DNA from: Rhizobium sp. CCGE531
GTDB lineage: Bacteria; Pseudomonadota; Alphaproteobacteria; Rhizobiales; Rhizobiaceae
Direction: 5' to 3'
Length of the DNA stretch: 64,000 nucleotides
Assembly (NCBI RefSeq): GCF_003627795.1
Contig: NZ_CP032686.1
Coordinates: forward strand, 496,001 to 560,000
Positions 51,330-61,394 of this stretch are shown piece after piece. The notes below the pieces were generated by a model. The model searched no databases and was not told the DNA's origin. It saw only the letters and a list, made by a program, of their open reading frames with translations. Position 1 is the stretch's first letter; each line of letters opens with the position of its first letter. A program made the position numbers and the translations under genes.

Positions 51330-52442
51330 ATGTGGTGGACGAGGCTTAAAGCACTTGTATTGAAGGAATTGCTAGCGGTGCTTCGTGACCCAAAGGGTCG
51401 CGCCATCCTAATCGGGCCACCAATCGTGCAGCTCGTGGTGTTCTCCTATGCGGCGACACTTGAGGTTCGAAACGTCGATGTGATGCTGCTCAATCGAGAT
51501 GCAGGTCACTGGGGCGAGGAGCTGGTTGCACGTATCGAGGGGTCGCCGCGATTCCGACATGTCATGCTTACCGACAGTCCGCAGGAGATCCGCGACGCAA
51601 TCGACCACCAGAGGGTGGCTGCTGCGATCACAGTCGGCCCGGATTTCTCTCGCACCATCGAAGCCGGAGAATCGGCGAACATGCAAATCCTGCTGGACGG
51701 GCGTCGATCGAACGCTGCCCAGATCGTTTCCGGCTACATTACCCAGATAGTGCTGGCGCTGGCCGCGGAGACGCCCGCAGGCAAACGGAGGGCGGCGACA
51801 ATGATAGAAATCGTGCCACGCTACTGGTTCAATCCCAACCTCATCTACCAGTGGTTCATGGTGCCAAATCTCATCGCGAACATCGCGCTCCTGATTGGAC
51901 TCATCGTGACCGCGCTCTCGATCGCACGAGAGCGTGAGCTCGGTACCTTCGACCAATTGATGGTCTCACCGCTGCGCACGCACGAAATTGTCATCGGCAA
52001 GCTTACGCCACCGATGTTGATCGGCCTGTTTCACATGACCGTCTACATTCTCGCCGCCGCTTTCATCTTCGCGGTTCCGCAGCGCGGGTCACTCGTTCTG
52101 CTTTACGCAAGTTCACTGTTCTATCTGGCCTCGATCGCAGGTATCGGCCTTTTCATTTCGGCGCTGTCGATGACCCAACAACAGGCAATCCTCGGCGCGT
52201 TCCTGTTTCTCGTGCCGGCAACGCTGCTCTCCGGCTTCGCAACTCCCATAGAAAACATGCCAAACTGGTTGCAGCCAATCACAGTAATCAACCCGCTGCG
52301 CTACTTTCTCGTCATCGTAAAAGGCATATTCTTGAAGGACATCCCCCTGTCCGAGGTATTGCACCAAACGTTGCCGCTGTTTGCGATTGCCGTCGTGACG
52401 CTAGGGGCAGCATCATGGCTGTTCCGAAGTCGCCTCGAATAG
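51330..52442 (+). CDS. ABC-2 type transporter permease (YbhR-like)
   Basis: 370 residues; the ATG overlaps the context of the previous stop (TGAGATG, 1-base gap). The arrangement matches the preceding permease: a first helix (GRAILIGPPIVQLVVFSYAA), an extracytoplasmic domain, IVPRYWFNPNLIYQWFMVPN and the ERELGTFDQLMVSPLRTHEI coupling helix, then C-terminal helices. It is the last gene of the exporter unit. I did not see a clear terminator after it. Confidence 0.88.
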   Translation: MWWTRLKALVLKELLAVLRDPKGRAILIGPPIVQLVVFSYAATLEVRNVDVMLLNRDAGHWGEELVARIEGSPRFRHVMLTDSPQEIRDAIDHQRVAAAITVGPDFSRTIEAGESANMQILLDGRRSNAAQIVSGYITQIVLALAAETPAGKRRAATMIEIVPRYWFNPNLIYQWFMVPNLIANIALLIGLIVTALSIARERELGTFDQLMVSPLRTHEIVIGKLTPPMLIGLFHMTVYILAAAFIFAVPQRGSLVLLYASSLFYLASIAGIGLFISALSMTQQQAILGAFLFLVPATLLSGFATPIENMPNWLQPITVINPLRYFLVIVKGIFLKDIPLSEVLHQTLPLFAIAVVTLGAASWLFRSRLE

Positions 52443-52805
52443 CTGCTAAGGGGCAGACCTATCGTTTGATAGCCGCTCCCGTCGGTCAACTATGGTGTTG
52501 GCTCGCGCTGCGCCCCGAAGAAATCAGATCAGATATTTGCTTCGAAATCCCAACCGTCTCAATCCGTATCTTGGTCACGGGACAGGCATCGGCTCGGATT
52601 TCATGTCGCGAGAACGGGTATGGCTCAGAAACTTCAATTGCTGCCGCTACTGATAAGTTTCTTTGGGGTTGCTGGAATCGTGATGTGGCATATGCGCCGA
52701 TAGCCGTTGAAGCCACAATCGCGCCCAACCATCGTATAGCTATTCCGCCCTCCCAGCGGCGCGTACGATCCGGGCATAATCAAACACGTTAGGAAGGAGA
52801 AAATC
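52443..52805. other. No supported gene
   Basis: Between the exporter operon and the small secreted ORF. Short frames on both strands have no recognisable content. Confidence 0.4.
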
Positions 52806-52922
52806 ATGCGGACGCCGGCGATGGGTCCGCTATGCACGGCCATGATCGCGTTACCTGCCGTCGCTGCGGATAAATCGCAGGCCGACATGGATGAGACGAA
52901 GCTGGTGTATCCCGACAACTAA
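52806..52922 (+). CDS. Very small secreted protein or truncated exported protein (38 residues)
   Basis: AAGGAG lies 7 bases before the ATG, one of the best ribosome-binding sites in the window. The product begins MRTPAMGPLCTAMIALPAVA, a plausible short signal peptide cleaved near AVAAD, and leaves only about 17 mature residues (KSQADMDETKLVYPDN). This looks like the first part of a periplasmic protein gene with the rest lost, though a true secreted peptide is possible. The NmrA-like gene starts 101 bases downstream. Confidence 0.45.
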   Translation: MRTPAMGPLCTAMIALPAVAADKSQADMDETKLVYPDN

Positions 52923-53023
52923 GATTGCCGCCTGGGCAGCGAGAGTTCACGGCAAACCGCCGCTGCCTTGTTCTCGAAACCACGAAAGATCCCGCGAAGG
53001 ATCTCCAAGCAAAGAGTAGAACC

Positions 53024-53782
53024 ATGAGAATCGTTATTATCGGAGGCTCCGGCCTCATCGGAACAAAAGTTGCAGCGCTCCTCAGGAACCAGGGACATGA
53101 TGTGCTACAGGCGTCCCCTTCCACCGGAGTCAACACGCTGACAGGCGAGGGGCTCCCTGGCGCACTCGCCGGCGCGGATGTTGTGATCGATCTGGCCAAC
53201 TCTCCGTCTTTTCAGCCCAGTGACGTGCTCTCATTCTTCGAGCAGTCCACGTCGAATCTGATCAAGGCCGAGCAAGCAGCCGGTATTCGTCACCATGTGG
53301 CGCTTTCAATCGTCGGCATCGAAAGGTCGCCCGACAACGGTTACTTTCCGGGGAAAGTCGTGCAGGAAAGCATCGTCAAGAATGGCGGCGTTCCCTATAC
53401 GATCGTCAGATCGACACAGTTTATGGAATTCCTGGGCGGCATCGCCGACAGCGCTACGGTTGGGCAGACAGTTCATGTATCGCCCGGCGCATTCCAACCC
53501 ATAGCTGCAGACGATGTCGCAGGCTTCGTCGCTGAAGCTGCAACCTCGACTTCGGAAAACCGGACCATCGAAATCGCCGGGCCTGAGAAAAGGCCGATGA
53601 GTACGTTCGTGACCGGCTATCTTGCCGCCGCTGGTGACGCGCGGACCGTAGTCGTCGACAAGGAGGCCAGGTATTTTGGCTCTCTCGTCGACGACCAATC
53701 CCTGGTTCCCCTCGGAACGGCAAAGCTCGGGCGGCTGGACGTCAAGACATGGTTTGCGCAGCGCGCCAAGGCCGTTGCGTAA
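53024..53782 (+). CDS. NmrA-like/atypical SDR NAD(P)-binding protein, second copy
   Basis: 252 residues from the ATG at 53024 (a longer frame lacks a ribosome-binding site). The product is a paralogue of the protein at 45.5 kb: MRIVIIGGSGLIGTKVAALL (GxxGxxG), VLQASPSTGVNTLTGEGLPG, ADVVIDLAN, YTIVRSTQFMEFLGG, and the ending RYFGSLVDDQSLVP. It probably has the same type of reductase or redox-sensing activity. The two genes lie on opposite strands about 7 kb apart, so duplication was followed by rearrangement, or they were acquired separately. Confidence 0.87.
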   Translation: MRIVIIGGSGLIGTKVAALLRNQGHDVLQASPSTGVNTLTGEGLPGALAGADVVIDLANSPSFQPSDVLSFFEQSTSNLIKAEQAAGIRHHVALSIVGIERSPDNGYFPGKVVQESIVKNGGVPYTIVRSTQFMEFLGGIADSATVGQTVHVSPGAFQPIAADDVAGFVAEAATSTSENRTIEIAGPEKRPMSTFVTGYLAAAGDARTVVVDKEARYFGSLVDDQSLVPLGTAKLGRLDVKTWFAQRAKAVA

Positions 53783-54123
53783 ATTTCGAACGGACAAGCG
53801 GCCAAGGCCGAGAACATGTGCCTTGGCCGTTCCCAGTTGCAGCGTGAATGGCACATGCCAATTGCACCGTGATCAACGTGTTATTCAATCCGTGAGCGCG
53901 TCGGGCGATCCTGCTGCCCTCGTCGTCGGCGCAATCGCCGCGTGGGGAATCGGCGAGGTCTTCGCTGAGATGTCGCCGCTGGTAGTGTTCACAATTGCCG
54001 GATCGATGGCGAGCGTTTCATTGTTGGAGCGCCATCCGACATCATCACTTCCGTTTAGCTGAAGCAGCAGATCATATCGCTCCATCATAGCCCCATCCAT
54101 GAACAGCTCGGAAGGAGAACGCA
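53783..54123. other. Intergenic with a possible membrane-protein tail
   Basis: 53897-54061 on the plus strand reads as a hydrophobic protein end (VVGAIAAWGIGEVFAEMSPL, VVFTIAGSMAS, then a stop) without a start, perhaps the last helices of a lost transporter. The minus strand has an equally long open frame, so this is uncertain. Confidence 0.25.
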
Positions 54124-54408
54124 ATGGATTCCCAAGTCAGAAACAACAGCGAACAGCACCGTTTTGAACGGCAAATTCACAATGGGATGTGGGCGGCGGC
54201 GTACTACGAAATTAAAAACGAAAACTTTGTATTTTTCCACGTCGAAGTCCCGGAATTTGAGGGGCAGGGTATCGGTGCGGCGCTTGTTCAGGGCGTTTTC
54301 GATATTCTTCGCGAGCAAGGTAGGAGAGCGATAATCAGGTGCTCCTTTATGGAAAACTTCTTGCTTGCCCACCCGGAATACCGTGACGTCGTGGCGGTCA
54401 CGTCTTGA
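54124..54408 (+). CDS. Small GNAT-like N-acetyltransferase (YjdJ type)
   Basis: 94 residues with GAAGGAG 6 bases before the ATG. Marks are HRFERQIHNGMWAAAYYEIK near the N-terminus, HVEVPEFEGQGIGAALVQGV with the Q/G-x-G-x-G/A acetyl-CoA loop near residue 47, and a terminal C-S-F-M-E-x-F-L-x-x-H-P-E-Y motif typical of the small YjdJ/GTLF3B-like acetyltransferases. These act on small molecules or protein lysines, with no established substrate. It overlaps the 3' end of a decayed minus-strand gene by a few bases. Confidence 0.85.
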   Translation: MDSQVRNNSEQHRFERQIHNGMWAAAYYEIKNENFVFFHVEVPEFEGQGIGAALVQGVFDILREQGRRAIIRCSFMENFLLAHPEYRDVVAVTS

Positions 54409-54738
54409 CGCATTGATCCCAACGATTGCAGGCACGGCGGGCTGGTCCGCGAAGCCCGTTATCGGGCAAAGAAATGCCGAAATACCGCGCTGCAGGATTT
54501 GTCACGACAAGGTGAGGATCTTCAGTCGCGGCTACGAGCTCTTTCGCAAGCTCGACCCGTCGAAGTTGTTCGTGCCCGTCTATTTTCATAATCGTGTTAG
54601 TCGGTTTCGTCACCGCCAATTCGGCGATCGAGCAAGTATTGCCGAACCCTTCGCTACGTCGAATCCGTCACATTCGAGAAGCCGAGTGGTCCTGGAACCT
54701 GTCATTCCGGTTGCGCCGACAACGGCGATTTTCGTCAC
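54398..54738 (-). pseudogene. Decayed third NmrA-like gene with internal deletion
   Basis: On the minus strand a GTG at 54738 opens a dinucleotide-fold start (VTKIAVVGATGMTGSRTTRL), which ends in a stop about 45 codons later. After that a second stretch reads LRRVELAKELVAATEDPHLV then ARYFGISLPDNGL, which corresponds to the C-terminal region of the NmrA-like proteins at 45.5 and 53.0 kb (RYFGSLVDDQSLVP). The middle 130 or so codons are missing and the parts are out of frame. Confidence 0.65.
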
Positions 54739-55187
54739 ATTTTCCGGTAGTAAGGTGTTCCAGTTGCTGGGGTCCATTCACCATCGCGAGATTCGAACCT
54801 ACTGCCAGCCAGGTCAATGCAAACCAATGTTTGGGATGCTGATGTATTTTTGAAATGATAGCTCGATCTTCGTGAGCTGTGTCAACCGGACGCGATGGAG
54901 ATGATGAATGCAGGGTTTTTTCCGGTTTCTTCCTGTGGCCAACGAAATGGCAGCCGAGCGTCCCACCCATCCAGCCCAGGACCATAAGCCAGGACTGCCA
55001 GCCGCTGTCGGTCTTTGCTCACACGGTGTTGCGATGTAAACCGAGGTTTACCATCTGCCGAATGAGAACCCGTGATAAATTAGTTGCGAGCGGCCGCGAA
55101 CGACGTCGTTTGGTTTGTCAACCATGTGGCGGTGGCTGCCATCCTCTTTTGAGGAATGCCCGTTTGCAAGTTAATGGAGGATAGGTC
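54739..55187. other. No supported gene
   Basis: About 450 bases before the first FixJ-like gene, presumably its promoter region. Open frames here are short and unconvincing. Confidence 0.4.
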
Positions 55188-55826
55188 ATGCAAAACTTGC
55201 AATTGACATCGGATTCGACCGCCGATCCCATTGTCTACGTCATCGATGACGACAAGGATGTGCGGGACGCTTTGCTCGATCTCTTCGAGGCGACGAAAAG
55301 GCGGGCCACGGCCTACTCCAGCGGGCACGAGTTCCTGAGCACGGCGGATACGAGCGCGCCTGGCTGTGTCGTGGTTGAACTTCGAATGCCTGAAGGTACA
55401 GGCCTTGACGTGCAGAGCCATCTGATTGCGATAGGAAGCCGAATGCCGGTCATCTTCCTGACGGCCGATGCAGATGTTCCAGCCAGTATCAGAGCGATGA
55501 AAGCCGGAGCGGCCGATTTCCTAACGAAGCCGTTCGTCAATCAGGATCTGCTCGATGCCGTCGACCACGCAATTCGGCAAGATGGCGCGAGACGGAAATT
55601 GAAACGCGACCGGGATCGGATCCGCGCGCTCGTCGACACGTTGACGCCGCGAGAGCTGGAGGTAATGTTTGGTGTCATCAGTGGGCTCATGAACAAGCAG
55701 GTCGCGTATCAACTCGGGATCAGCGAGATGACTGTGAAGCTGCATCGGATGAGCGTGATGCGCAAAATGCAAAGTCGTTCTCTTGCCGATCTGGTTCGCA
55801 AGGCTGAAAAACTTCAAAGGAATTGA
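55188..55826 (+). CDS. FixJ-family response regulator with Glu at the phospho-acceptor position
   Basis: 212 residues with GGAGG 8 bases before the ATG. The receiver domain (about 15-130) keeps the acidic pair in VYVIDDDKDVRDALLDLFEA, the Thr in PVIFLTADAD and the Lys in DFLTKPFV. The strand that should end in the phosphorylated Asp reads GCVVVELRMP, so Asp is replaced by Glu (codon GAA), aligned with GCILLDVRLP of the neighbour. The C-terminal LuxR helix-turn-helix (TLTPRELEVMFGVISGLMNK, QVAYQLGISEMTVKLHRM) is intact. Such a change often mimics phosphorylation, so it may be constitutively active. No histidine kinase is adjacent. Confidence 0.9.
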   Translation: MQNLQLTSDSTADPIVYVIDDDKDVRDALLDLFEATKRRATAYSSGHEFLSTADTSAPGCVVVELRMPEGTGLDVQSHLIAIGSRMPVIFLTADADVPASIRAMKAGAADFLTKPFVNQDLLDAVDHAIRQDGARRKLKRDRDRIRALVDTLTPRELEVMFGVISGLMNKQVAYQLGISEMTVKLHRMSVMRKMQSRSLADLVRKAEKLQRN

Positions 55827-55983
55827 GGGGAAACCCGCAAAACGCAAGCATGAGCGGAAAGGCCAGCCGTTGTAGTTTCGCATTCGTCAACGGCGCGACA
55901 ATTGCCTCCCAAGTGACCGTGACAGCCTCGCTTCGGCCGCTCTCTCCCCAAGCGAAGCACGGTGGCATCAGCCTTGTCCGCCC

Positions 55984-56017
55984 AAGGCCGTCTTTGATTA
56001 TCAAAGGCGGCCTTTTC
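55984..56017 (+). terminator. Rho-independent terminator after the first FixJ-like gene
   Basis: AAGGCCGTCTTTGA and TCAAAGGCGGCCTT form a 14-pair stem (one G-U) with a TTA loop, followed by TTC. It separates the two FixJ-like genes into independent transcripts. The A-run on the opposite side would also let it act in reverse. Confidence 0.75.
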
Positions 56018-56247
56018 TATGTTTGAACCTGCGCCACGAAGCAGGATGCGAAGACGCCCCTCCAGGCACATAAGCCACAAACCTGACCATCCAGACAAGG
56101 CCGCCCTAGACTTTCGGACAGGTTAACTGCGGCTGGAGTCTCATGGTGATCAATTTGCGAAAGCGATAAAGTTGGCTCTGAAACAATCTGCTGGGTCAAG
56201 AAAAAAGCCTAGACTGATCCCCATGAACACAACTCAGGAGAAGTCAA

Positions 56248-56934
56248 ATGCTCGAGATTATCCGCTCTGACAGCCCGCAAGCGACCGTTCACATCATCGA
56301 CGATGATCCCAACCTCAGAATGTCGCTATTGAATTTTTTCGAGTCGACCGCAATTTGCGCCGATGCATTCGGCACAGCCGACGAGTTCCTCGACAACGCC
56401 GATCTATCATTGCCGGGTTGCATACTCCTGGATGTCAGGCTTCCCGGAATGACCGGCATCGAGCTTCAGGCACGGCTAAAGGCGATGGGATATCCTCTTC
56501 CAATAATCTTTATGAGCGGCAACGCCAATGTGGCGATTAGCGTGCATGCCATGAAGGAGGGCGCGTTTGACTTTCTATTGAAGCCGTTCGATGGAGAGAC
56601 CCTCATCGAAACCACCCTGTTGGCTTTCAAGCGCAATCTCGAACTGCGCGATCAGACCGCTGCTTTCCTACAATCACGGGCATGTGTGGAAACCTTAACA
56701 CCTCGCGAAACGGAGGTCTTTGCCTATGTGTCCGAGGGTATGATGAACAAGCAAATCGCCTACGAGATGAAGATCAGCGAGATCATGGTGAAACTCCATC
56801 GGGGACGGATGATGAAGAAGCTGCAAGCTCGCTCCCTGGTCGACGTCGTCCGTAAATTCGACCAGATGCACGAGGCCAAGCGTATGAAGGTCGATACTAC
56901 ACGGCCGCTTGAGGTCGAAGACCTGCGTTCCTGA
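56248..56934 (+). CDS. FixJ-family response regulator
   Basis: 228 residues with AGGAG 8 bases before the ATG. The receiver domain has the acidic pair in VHIIDDDPNLRMSLLNFFES, the phospho-acceptor Asp in CILLDVRLPGMTG, the Ser in PIIFMSGNAN and the Lys in DFLLKPFD. The LuxR-type C-terminus reads TLTPRETEVFAYVSEGMMNK, QIAYEMKISEIMVKLHRG. It is a paralogue of the preceding regulator and is expected to be controlled by phosphorylation from a kinase elsewhere, for example a FixL-like PAS kinase. An extra 25-residue basic/acidic tail follows the HTH. Confidence 0.92.
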   Translation: MLEIIRSDSPQATVHIIDDDPNLRMSLLNFFESTAICADAFGTADEFLDNADLSLPGCILLDVRLPGMTGIELQARLKAMGYPLPIIFMSGNANVAISVHAMKEGAFDFLLKPFDGETLIETTLLAFKRNLELRDQTAAFLQSRACVETLTPRETEVFAYVSEGMMNKQIAYEMKISEIMVKLHRGRMMKKLQARSLVDVVRKFDQMHEAKRMKVDTTRPLEVEDLRS

Positions 56935-57724
56935 GCTTTGTCCGAGGGCCGGCGGGCACAGGTGGCCCCTTGAAACGTGTAAAACGCGCTTGGTCCGACA
57001 ATTCATAAGCGAACGCAATGGCAGAAATGCATCGTTCGGGCTTAAGCATCATCAACTGAGTGCGTTCTAGCCTCTTTTTGAAAAGAAAAGTGCGCGGCGA
57101 CATGCGGAAGGTGGTGAAACGCGCGCTTGAGATGACCGGTGCTCATGCGCGCATCTGCATCAAGATTATCGCCTTTAATAGCATTGGATAGTCGGATTTC
57201 GACAAAACTCGATGTCTTTCATATTGCCATTCCTATAGGCGGTCATGGCCGCGACATGAAACTGTTGTAATTGCAAACGTCGGTTGACGTACGAGCGCTG
57301 TATCCGGCAGGTTGTTAATTGTGATGGTTAGATCAACATTGTCTTTCTCGATCAGATCATTGAGTCAATTCCGCTCAGAAAGAGAACCATCTCCATGTTT
57401 CTAAGTGAAACACGGGGTTCTCCGGCTCCAGATCCAGCATAGTAACGCCTCCAGTCGTACGGTCTGCCAATCGCTGTTGTGCGAACGTATGGATGTTGCA
57501 GGAACTAAGGGCATTACGCAAACCTTCGTTTATCTGCCATGTCTTTAACTGCTTTACTAAAGTGTATCCTCAGCAATGAGCAAGATAGTTTATGCGTAAC
57601 GTTTCAATTTCCCTTCTTCGTCGGTTCGCTCGCAGCAGCATAAAATCAGTTGCAGCTCCTCTTGGAGACCGTAGTCCGGCAGGACGCCACGACCATTGAA
57701 CGACATCATCGCGAGAGATTGGAC
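56935..57724. other. Long leader before the acetate kinase gene, no supported gene
   Basis: Nearly 800 bases, AT-richer from 57160 on, with no credible ORF. It probably contains the promoter of ackA-xfp. I looked for an FNR/FixK-type TTGAT-N4-ATCAA site and found no exact match. Confidence 0.45.
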
Positions 57725-58909
57725 ATGACGCACACTGACCAGCTTTTAACGTTCAATGCAGGATCATCGACGGTCAAAATAGGCCTGTTCGAGATCGACG
57801 GAAAAAGAGCCCACCGCATCGGTACGGGACTGATCGACTTCCGCCGCCGCCCTTTTAGCTTCCATCTAACCGAAGGATCTGCTGTCTTCGATGTTCCTCT
57901 GAAAGCAGAGGCGGACGAGGATCTACATGATACCATATCCGAAGCATTCGAAGTCCTCGGAGCACATTTCAATATAGACCGGATGCGTGCCGTCGGCCAC
58001 CGTATCGTTCATGGGGGTGATCGGTTCACCGGTCCGGTTCGGCTCGATGCCGCCACTATTGGCGACATCGACGCGCTGGCGGCGCTGGCGCCGTTGCACC
58101 AATCACAAGCCCTGCGCCTGATCCTCGCCGTCAGACATTTGAAGCCCGCCCTCGCTCAAACGGCCTCATTCGATACCGCCTTCCACGCCACCCAAAGCGA
58201 CCTCGTTCGCCGCTTCGCTCTTCCTCGAGCCTTGCACGACCAGGGAATCAAACGTTACGGCTTTCACGGCCTTTCCTATGCTTTCATTGCCGCTGAATTG
58301 TGCCGTCGCGCACCGGAGGCTGCCGCCGCCAAAATCATCATCGCCCATCTCGGCAGCGGCGCCAGCCTGTGCGCATTGGATGGCGGCATCAGCCGCGACT
58401 GCAGCATGGGGTTTTCGACGCTCGACGGCATTCCCATGGCGACGCGCTCCGGCACTCTTGATCCTGGCGTGCTGCTGCATCTTCTTGGAATGAAAGGCGC
58501 AACGCTGCAAAGCGTGGAAGATATGCTGTACCACCATTCCGGTTTGCTTGGTGTTTCTGGCATCAGCGCAGATACGCGCGATCTGCTGATGAGCGAACGA
58601 TCGGAGGCGCGAGAGGCGGTTGACCTCTTCGCCTTGCGCATTGCCGGCGAGATCGGTCGCATGACGATGACGCTCGGCGGCCTCGCCGCCGTCGTCTTCA
58701 CCGCGGGGATAGGCGAGCATCAGCCGGAAATACGCGCCGCGATCTGCGACCGCCTCCGATGGCACGGCCTTTATATTGACAGCGATGCGAATGCCGCTAA
58801 TGCGCCAGTCATCAGCACATCAGCAAGCACCATCACAGCCTTCGTCATTCCAACTGACGAGGAGCAGATCATCGCCGATGAAGCCCTCGTGATTTTGGCG
58901 GCCGAGTAA
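57725..58909 (+). CDS. ackA: Acetate kinase
   Basis: 394 residues, normal for the family (about 400), from the ATG at 57725. Key blocks are [17 protein letters not shown] with the phosphate-binding N/S region, [13 protein letters not shown] with the catalytic Arg, FDTAFHATQ with the catalytic Asp, [19 protein letters not shown] and [10 protein letters not shown]. It converts acetyl phosphate and ADP to acetate and ATP (or the reverse). It lies 70 bases upstream of a phosphoketolase gene on the same strand; together they form the ATP-yielding end of the phosphoketolase pathway, in which phosphoketolase makes acetyl phosphate. Confidence 0.93.
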   Translation: MTHTDQLLTFNAGSSTVKIGLFEIDGKRAHRIGTGLIDFRRRPFSFHLTEGSAVFDVPLKAEADEDLHDTISEAFEVLGAHFNIDRMRAVGHRIVHGGDRFTGPVRLDAATIGDIDALAALAPLHQSQALRLILAVRHLKPALAQTASFDTAFHATQSDLVRRFALPRALHDQGIKRYGFHGLSYAFIAAELCRRAPEAAAAKIIIAHLGSGASLCALDGGISRDCSMGFSTLDGIPMATRSGTLDPGVLLHLLGMKGATLQSVEDMLYHHSGLLGVSGISADTRDLLMSERSEAREAVDLFALRIAGEIGRMTMTLGGLAAVVFTAGIGEHQPEIRAAICDRLRWHGLYIDSDANAANAPVISTSASTITAFVIPTDEEQIIADEALVILAAE

Positions 58910-58979
58910 TTCAGATCACAAGCACCCCGTTTCATCGGGGTTAGTCTCACAGTCCACCACATTAAATCGGAGCAATCAC

Positions 58980-61394
58980 ATGGAAAAGCAGCTAGCCGCA
59001 TCTTCCACTCTCACACCCGACGCTGCCGAACTGACGCTGATTGATCGCTACTGGCGAGCAGCGAATTATCTGTCTGTCGGACAGATCTATCTTCTCGACA
59101 ATCCTCTGCTGCGCGAACCCTTGAAGGCAGAGCACATCAAGCCGCGGCTGCTCGGTCATTGGGGGACGACGCCAGGCCTCAACTTCCTTTATGCTCACCT
59201 CAACCGCATCATCCGCCAACGCGATCTCGATATCATCTATATTTGCGGGCCTGGGCACGGCGGTCCCGGCATGGTTGCCAACACCTATCTCGAAGGCACC
59301 TACAGTGAGATCTATCCGGATATTTCTGCGGATGCAGATGGCATGCGCAAGCTTTTTCGTCAGTTTTCCTTCCCGGGTGGAATTCCGAGCCACGCGGCGC
59401 CGGAAACGCCTGGTTCGATCCATGAGGGCGGCGAACTCGGCTATGCCCTTGTTCACGCCTACGGCGCGGTGTTCGACAATCCCGATCTGATCGCCGCCTG
59501 CGTCGTTGGCGACGGTGAAGCCGAGACCGGTGCGCTGGCCGCGAGCTGGCATTCCAACAAATTCCTCAATCCTACCCGAGACGGCGCGGTGCTGCCGATC
59601 CTGCATCTCAATGGCTATAAGATCGCCAATCCGACCATTCTTGGCCGCAGCAGCGATGAAGATCTGCGCCATCTCTTCATCGGCTATGGCTACGAACCCT
59701 TCTTCGTCGAAGGATCGGACCCATACCAGATGCACCAGACAATGGCAGTCACCTTCGAACTGGTCTTCGATCGTATCCGCGCCATTCAACGGGAGGCCCG
59801 CACCGGCGCGCCCGGAAATTTCTGCCCCCGTTGGCCGATGATCATGCTCCGGAGCCCAAAAGGCTGGACGGGACCAAAGGAAGTCGACGGTAAAAAGGTG
59901 GAAGGCTTCTGGCGCGCGCATCAAGTGCCCGTTTCCAATTGCCGAGAGGATGAGGGACATCGCAAGATCCTGGAGGACTGGATGCAAAGCTACGATCCCC
60001 AGGATCTATTCGGTCCCGACGGACGATTGAAGGCCGAATTGCGCGCGCTCGCGCCGGAGGGTAAACGACGTATGGGCGCCAATCCTCACGCCAATGGCGG
60101 TCTCCTGCGTTGTGAACTCGTCGTTCCGGACATTCACGACTACGCCGTAGCGATCCCCGAACGCGGCGGGACAATGGCACAATCGACGGAAGTCCTCGGC
60201 CATTATTTGCGCGACACCCTGGCTCTTAACGCAGATCGCGCCAATTTCCGCATCTTCGGGCCTGACGAAACGGAGTCCAACCGTCTCGGCAGCGTCTTCG
60301 AAGTTACCGACCGCGCCTGGATGGGCGAAACAAAGCCCTATGACGAGCATTTGAGCCGCGACGGCCGGGTGATGGAGGTGCTCAGCGAGCATCTCTGCCA
60401 AGGTTGGCTTAAGGGCTATCTGCTAACTGGCCGGCATGGCCTGTTTTCCTGCTACGAGGCATTCATCCACATCATCGATTCAATGTTCAACCAGCACGCC
60501 AAATGGCTGAAGGTGTCGCGCGAGCTACCGTGGCGCAAGCCGGTTTCGTCACTGAACTACCTGTTGACCTCTCACGTCTGGCGGCAAGACCACAATGGCT
60601 TCAGTCACCAAGATCCGGGGTTCATCGACGTTGTTGCCAATAAAAAGGCAGATACGGTGCGTATCTATCTGCCGCCTGACGCGAATTCCTTGCTTTGGAT
60701 CAGCAACCATTGCTTAAGCACCTTTGACCGCATCAACGTCATAGTGGCCGGTAAGCAGCCGGAACTCCAATGGCTGCCGATGACCGAAGCCATCGAGCAT
60801 TGCAAGGCGGGGATCGGAATCTGGGAGTGGGCTGGTAACGAACGGAGTGCCGTCGAGCCCGATGTGGTTATGGCTTGCGCGGGCGACGTGCCGACGATGG
60901 AAACGCTCGCCGCGGTCGATCTCCTCCGTCAGAACATTCCGGAACTGTCGATTCGCGTCGTTAATATCGTCGACTTGATGGCTCTTCAATCCAAGGAACA
61001 ACACCCCCACGGCCTCACCGATGAAGATTTCGATGGGCTGTTCACGCCGGATCGACCTGTGATCTTCGCCTATCACGGCTATCCTCACCTGATCCACCGC
61101 CTCGTCTATAGGCGCACCAACCACGGCAATATCCACGTCCGGGGTTTTATCGAGGAAGGCACAACAACGACGCCATTTGACATGACCGTTCTCAATGAGC
61201 TCGACCGCTACCATCTGGCCATGGAGGCAATCATGCGCGTACCGGGACTCAAGGAAAAGGCGGTCGAGGTGATTGACCATTTCCGCAATAAGCTCGAAGA
61301 ACATCACCGATATGTTCGCCAATGCGGTGAGGACATGCCGGAAATCAGCAAGTGGAAATGGCCCTATGACAGCAATGGGTACCGCTTGCCTTGA
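58980..61394 (+). CDS. xfp: Xylulose-5-phosphate/fructose-6-phosphate phosphoketolase
   Basis: 804 residues, a typical length. The thiamine diphosphate enzyme has [19 protein letters not shown] near residue 60, [10 protein letters not shown] near residue 90, [20 protein letters not shown] near residue 177 (TPP/Mg2+ motif) and conserved late blocks ([16 protein letters not shown] [17 protein letters not shown]). It cleaves xylulose 5-phosphate (and usually fructose 6-phosphate) with phosphate into acetyl phosphate and glyceraldehyde 3-phosphate (or erythrose 4-phosphate). The product feeds the acetate kinase encoded directly upstream. The ATG at 58980 follows CGGAGCAATCAC, a fair ribosome-binding site. 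A bypass of glycolysis that saves carbon or yields ATP under low oxygen is the likely role. Confidence 0.94.
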   Translation: MEKQLAASSTLTPDAAELTLIDRYWRAANYLSVGQIYLLDNPLLREPLKAEHIKPRLLGHWGTTPGLNFLYAHLNRIIRQRDLDIIYICGPGHGGPGMVANTYLEGTYSEIYPDISADADGMRKLFRQFSFPGGIPSHAAPETPGSIHEGGELGYALVHAYGAVFDNPDLIAACVVGDGEAETGALAASWHSNKFLNPTRDGAVLPILHLNGYKIANPTILGRSSDEDLRHLFIGYGYEPFFVEGSDPYQMHQTMAVTFELVFDRIRAIQREARTGAPGNFCPRWPMIMLRSPKGWTGPKEVDGKKVEGFWRAHQVPVSNCREDEGHRKILEDWMQSYDPQDLFGPDGRLKAELRALAPEGKRRMGANPHANGGLLRCELVVPDIHDYAVAIPERGGTMAQSTEVLGHYLRDTLALNADRANFRIFGPDETESNRLGSVFEVTDRAWMGETKPYDEHLSRDGRVMEVLSEHLCQGWLKGYLLTGRHGLFSCYEAFIHIIDSMFNQHAKWLKVSRELPWRKPVSSLNYLLTSHVWRQDHNGFSHQDPGFIDVVANKKADTVRIYLPPDANSLLWISNHCLSTFDRINVIVAGKQPELQWLPMTEAIEHCKAGIGIWEWAGNERSAVEPDVVMACAGDVPTMETLAAVDLLRQNIPELSIRVVNIVDLMALQSKEQHPHGLTDEDFDGLFTPDRPVIFAYHGYPHLIHRLVYRRTNHGNIHVRGFIEEGTTTTPFDMTVLNELDRYHLAMEAIMRVPGLKEKAVEVIDHFRNKLEEHHRYVRQCGEDMPEISKWKWPYDSNGYRLP

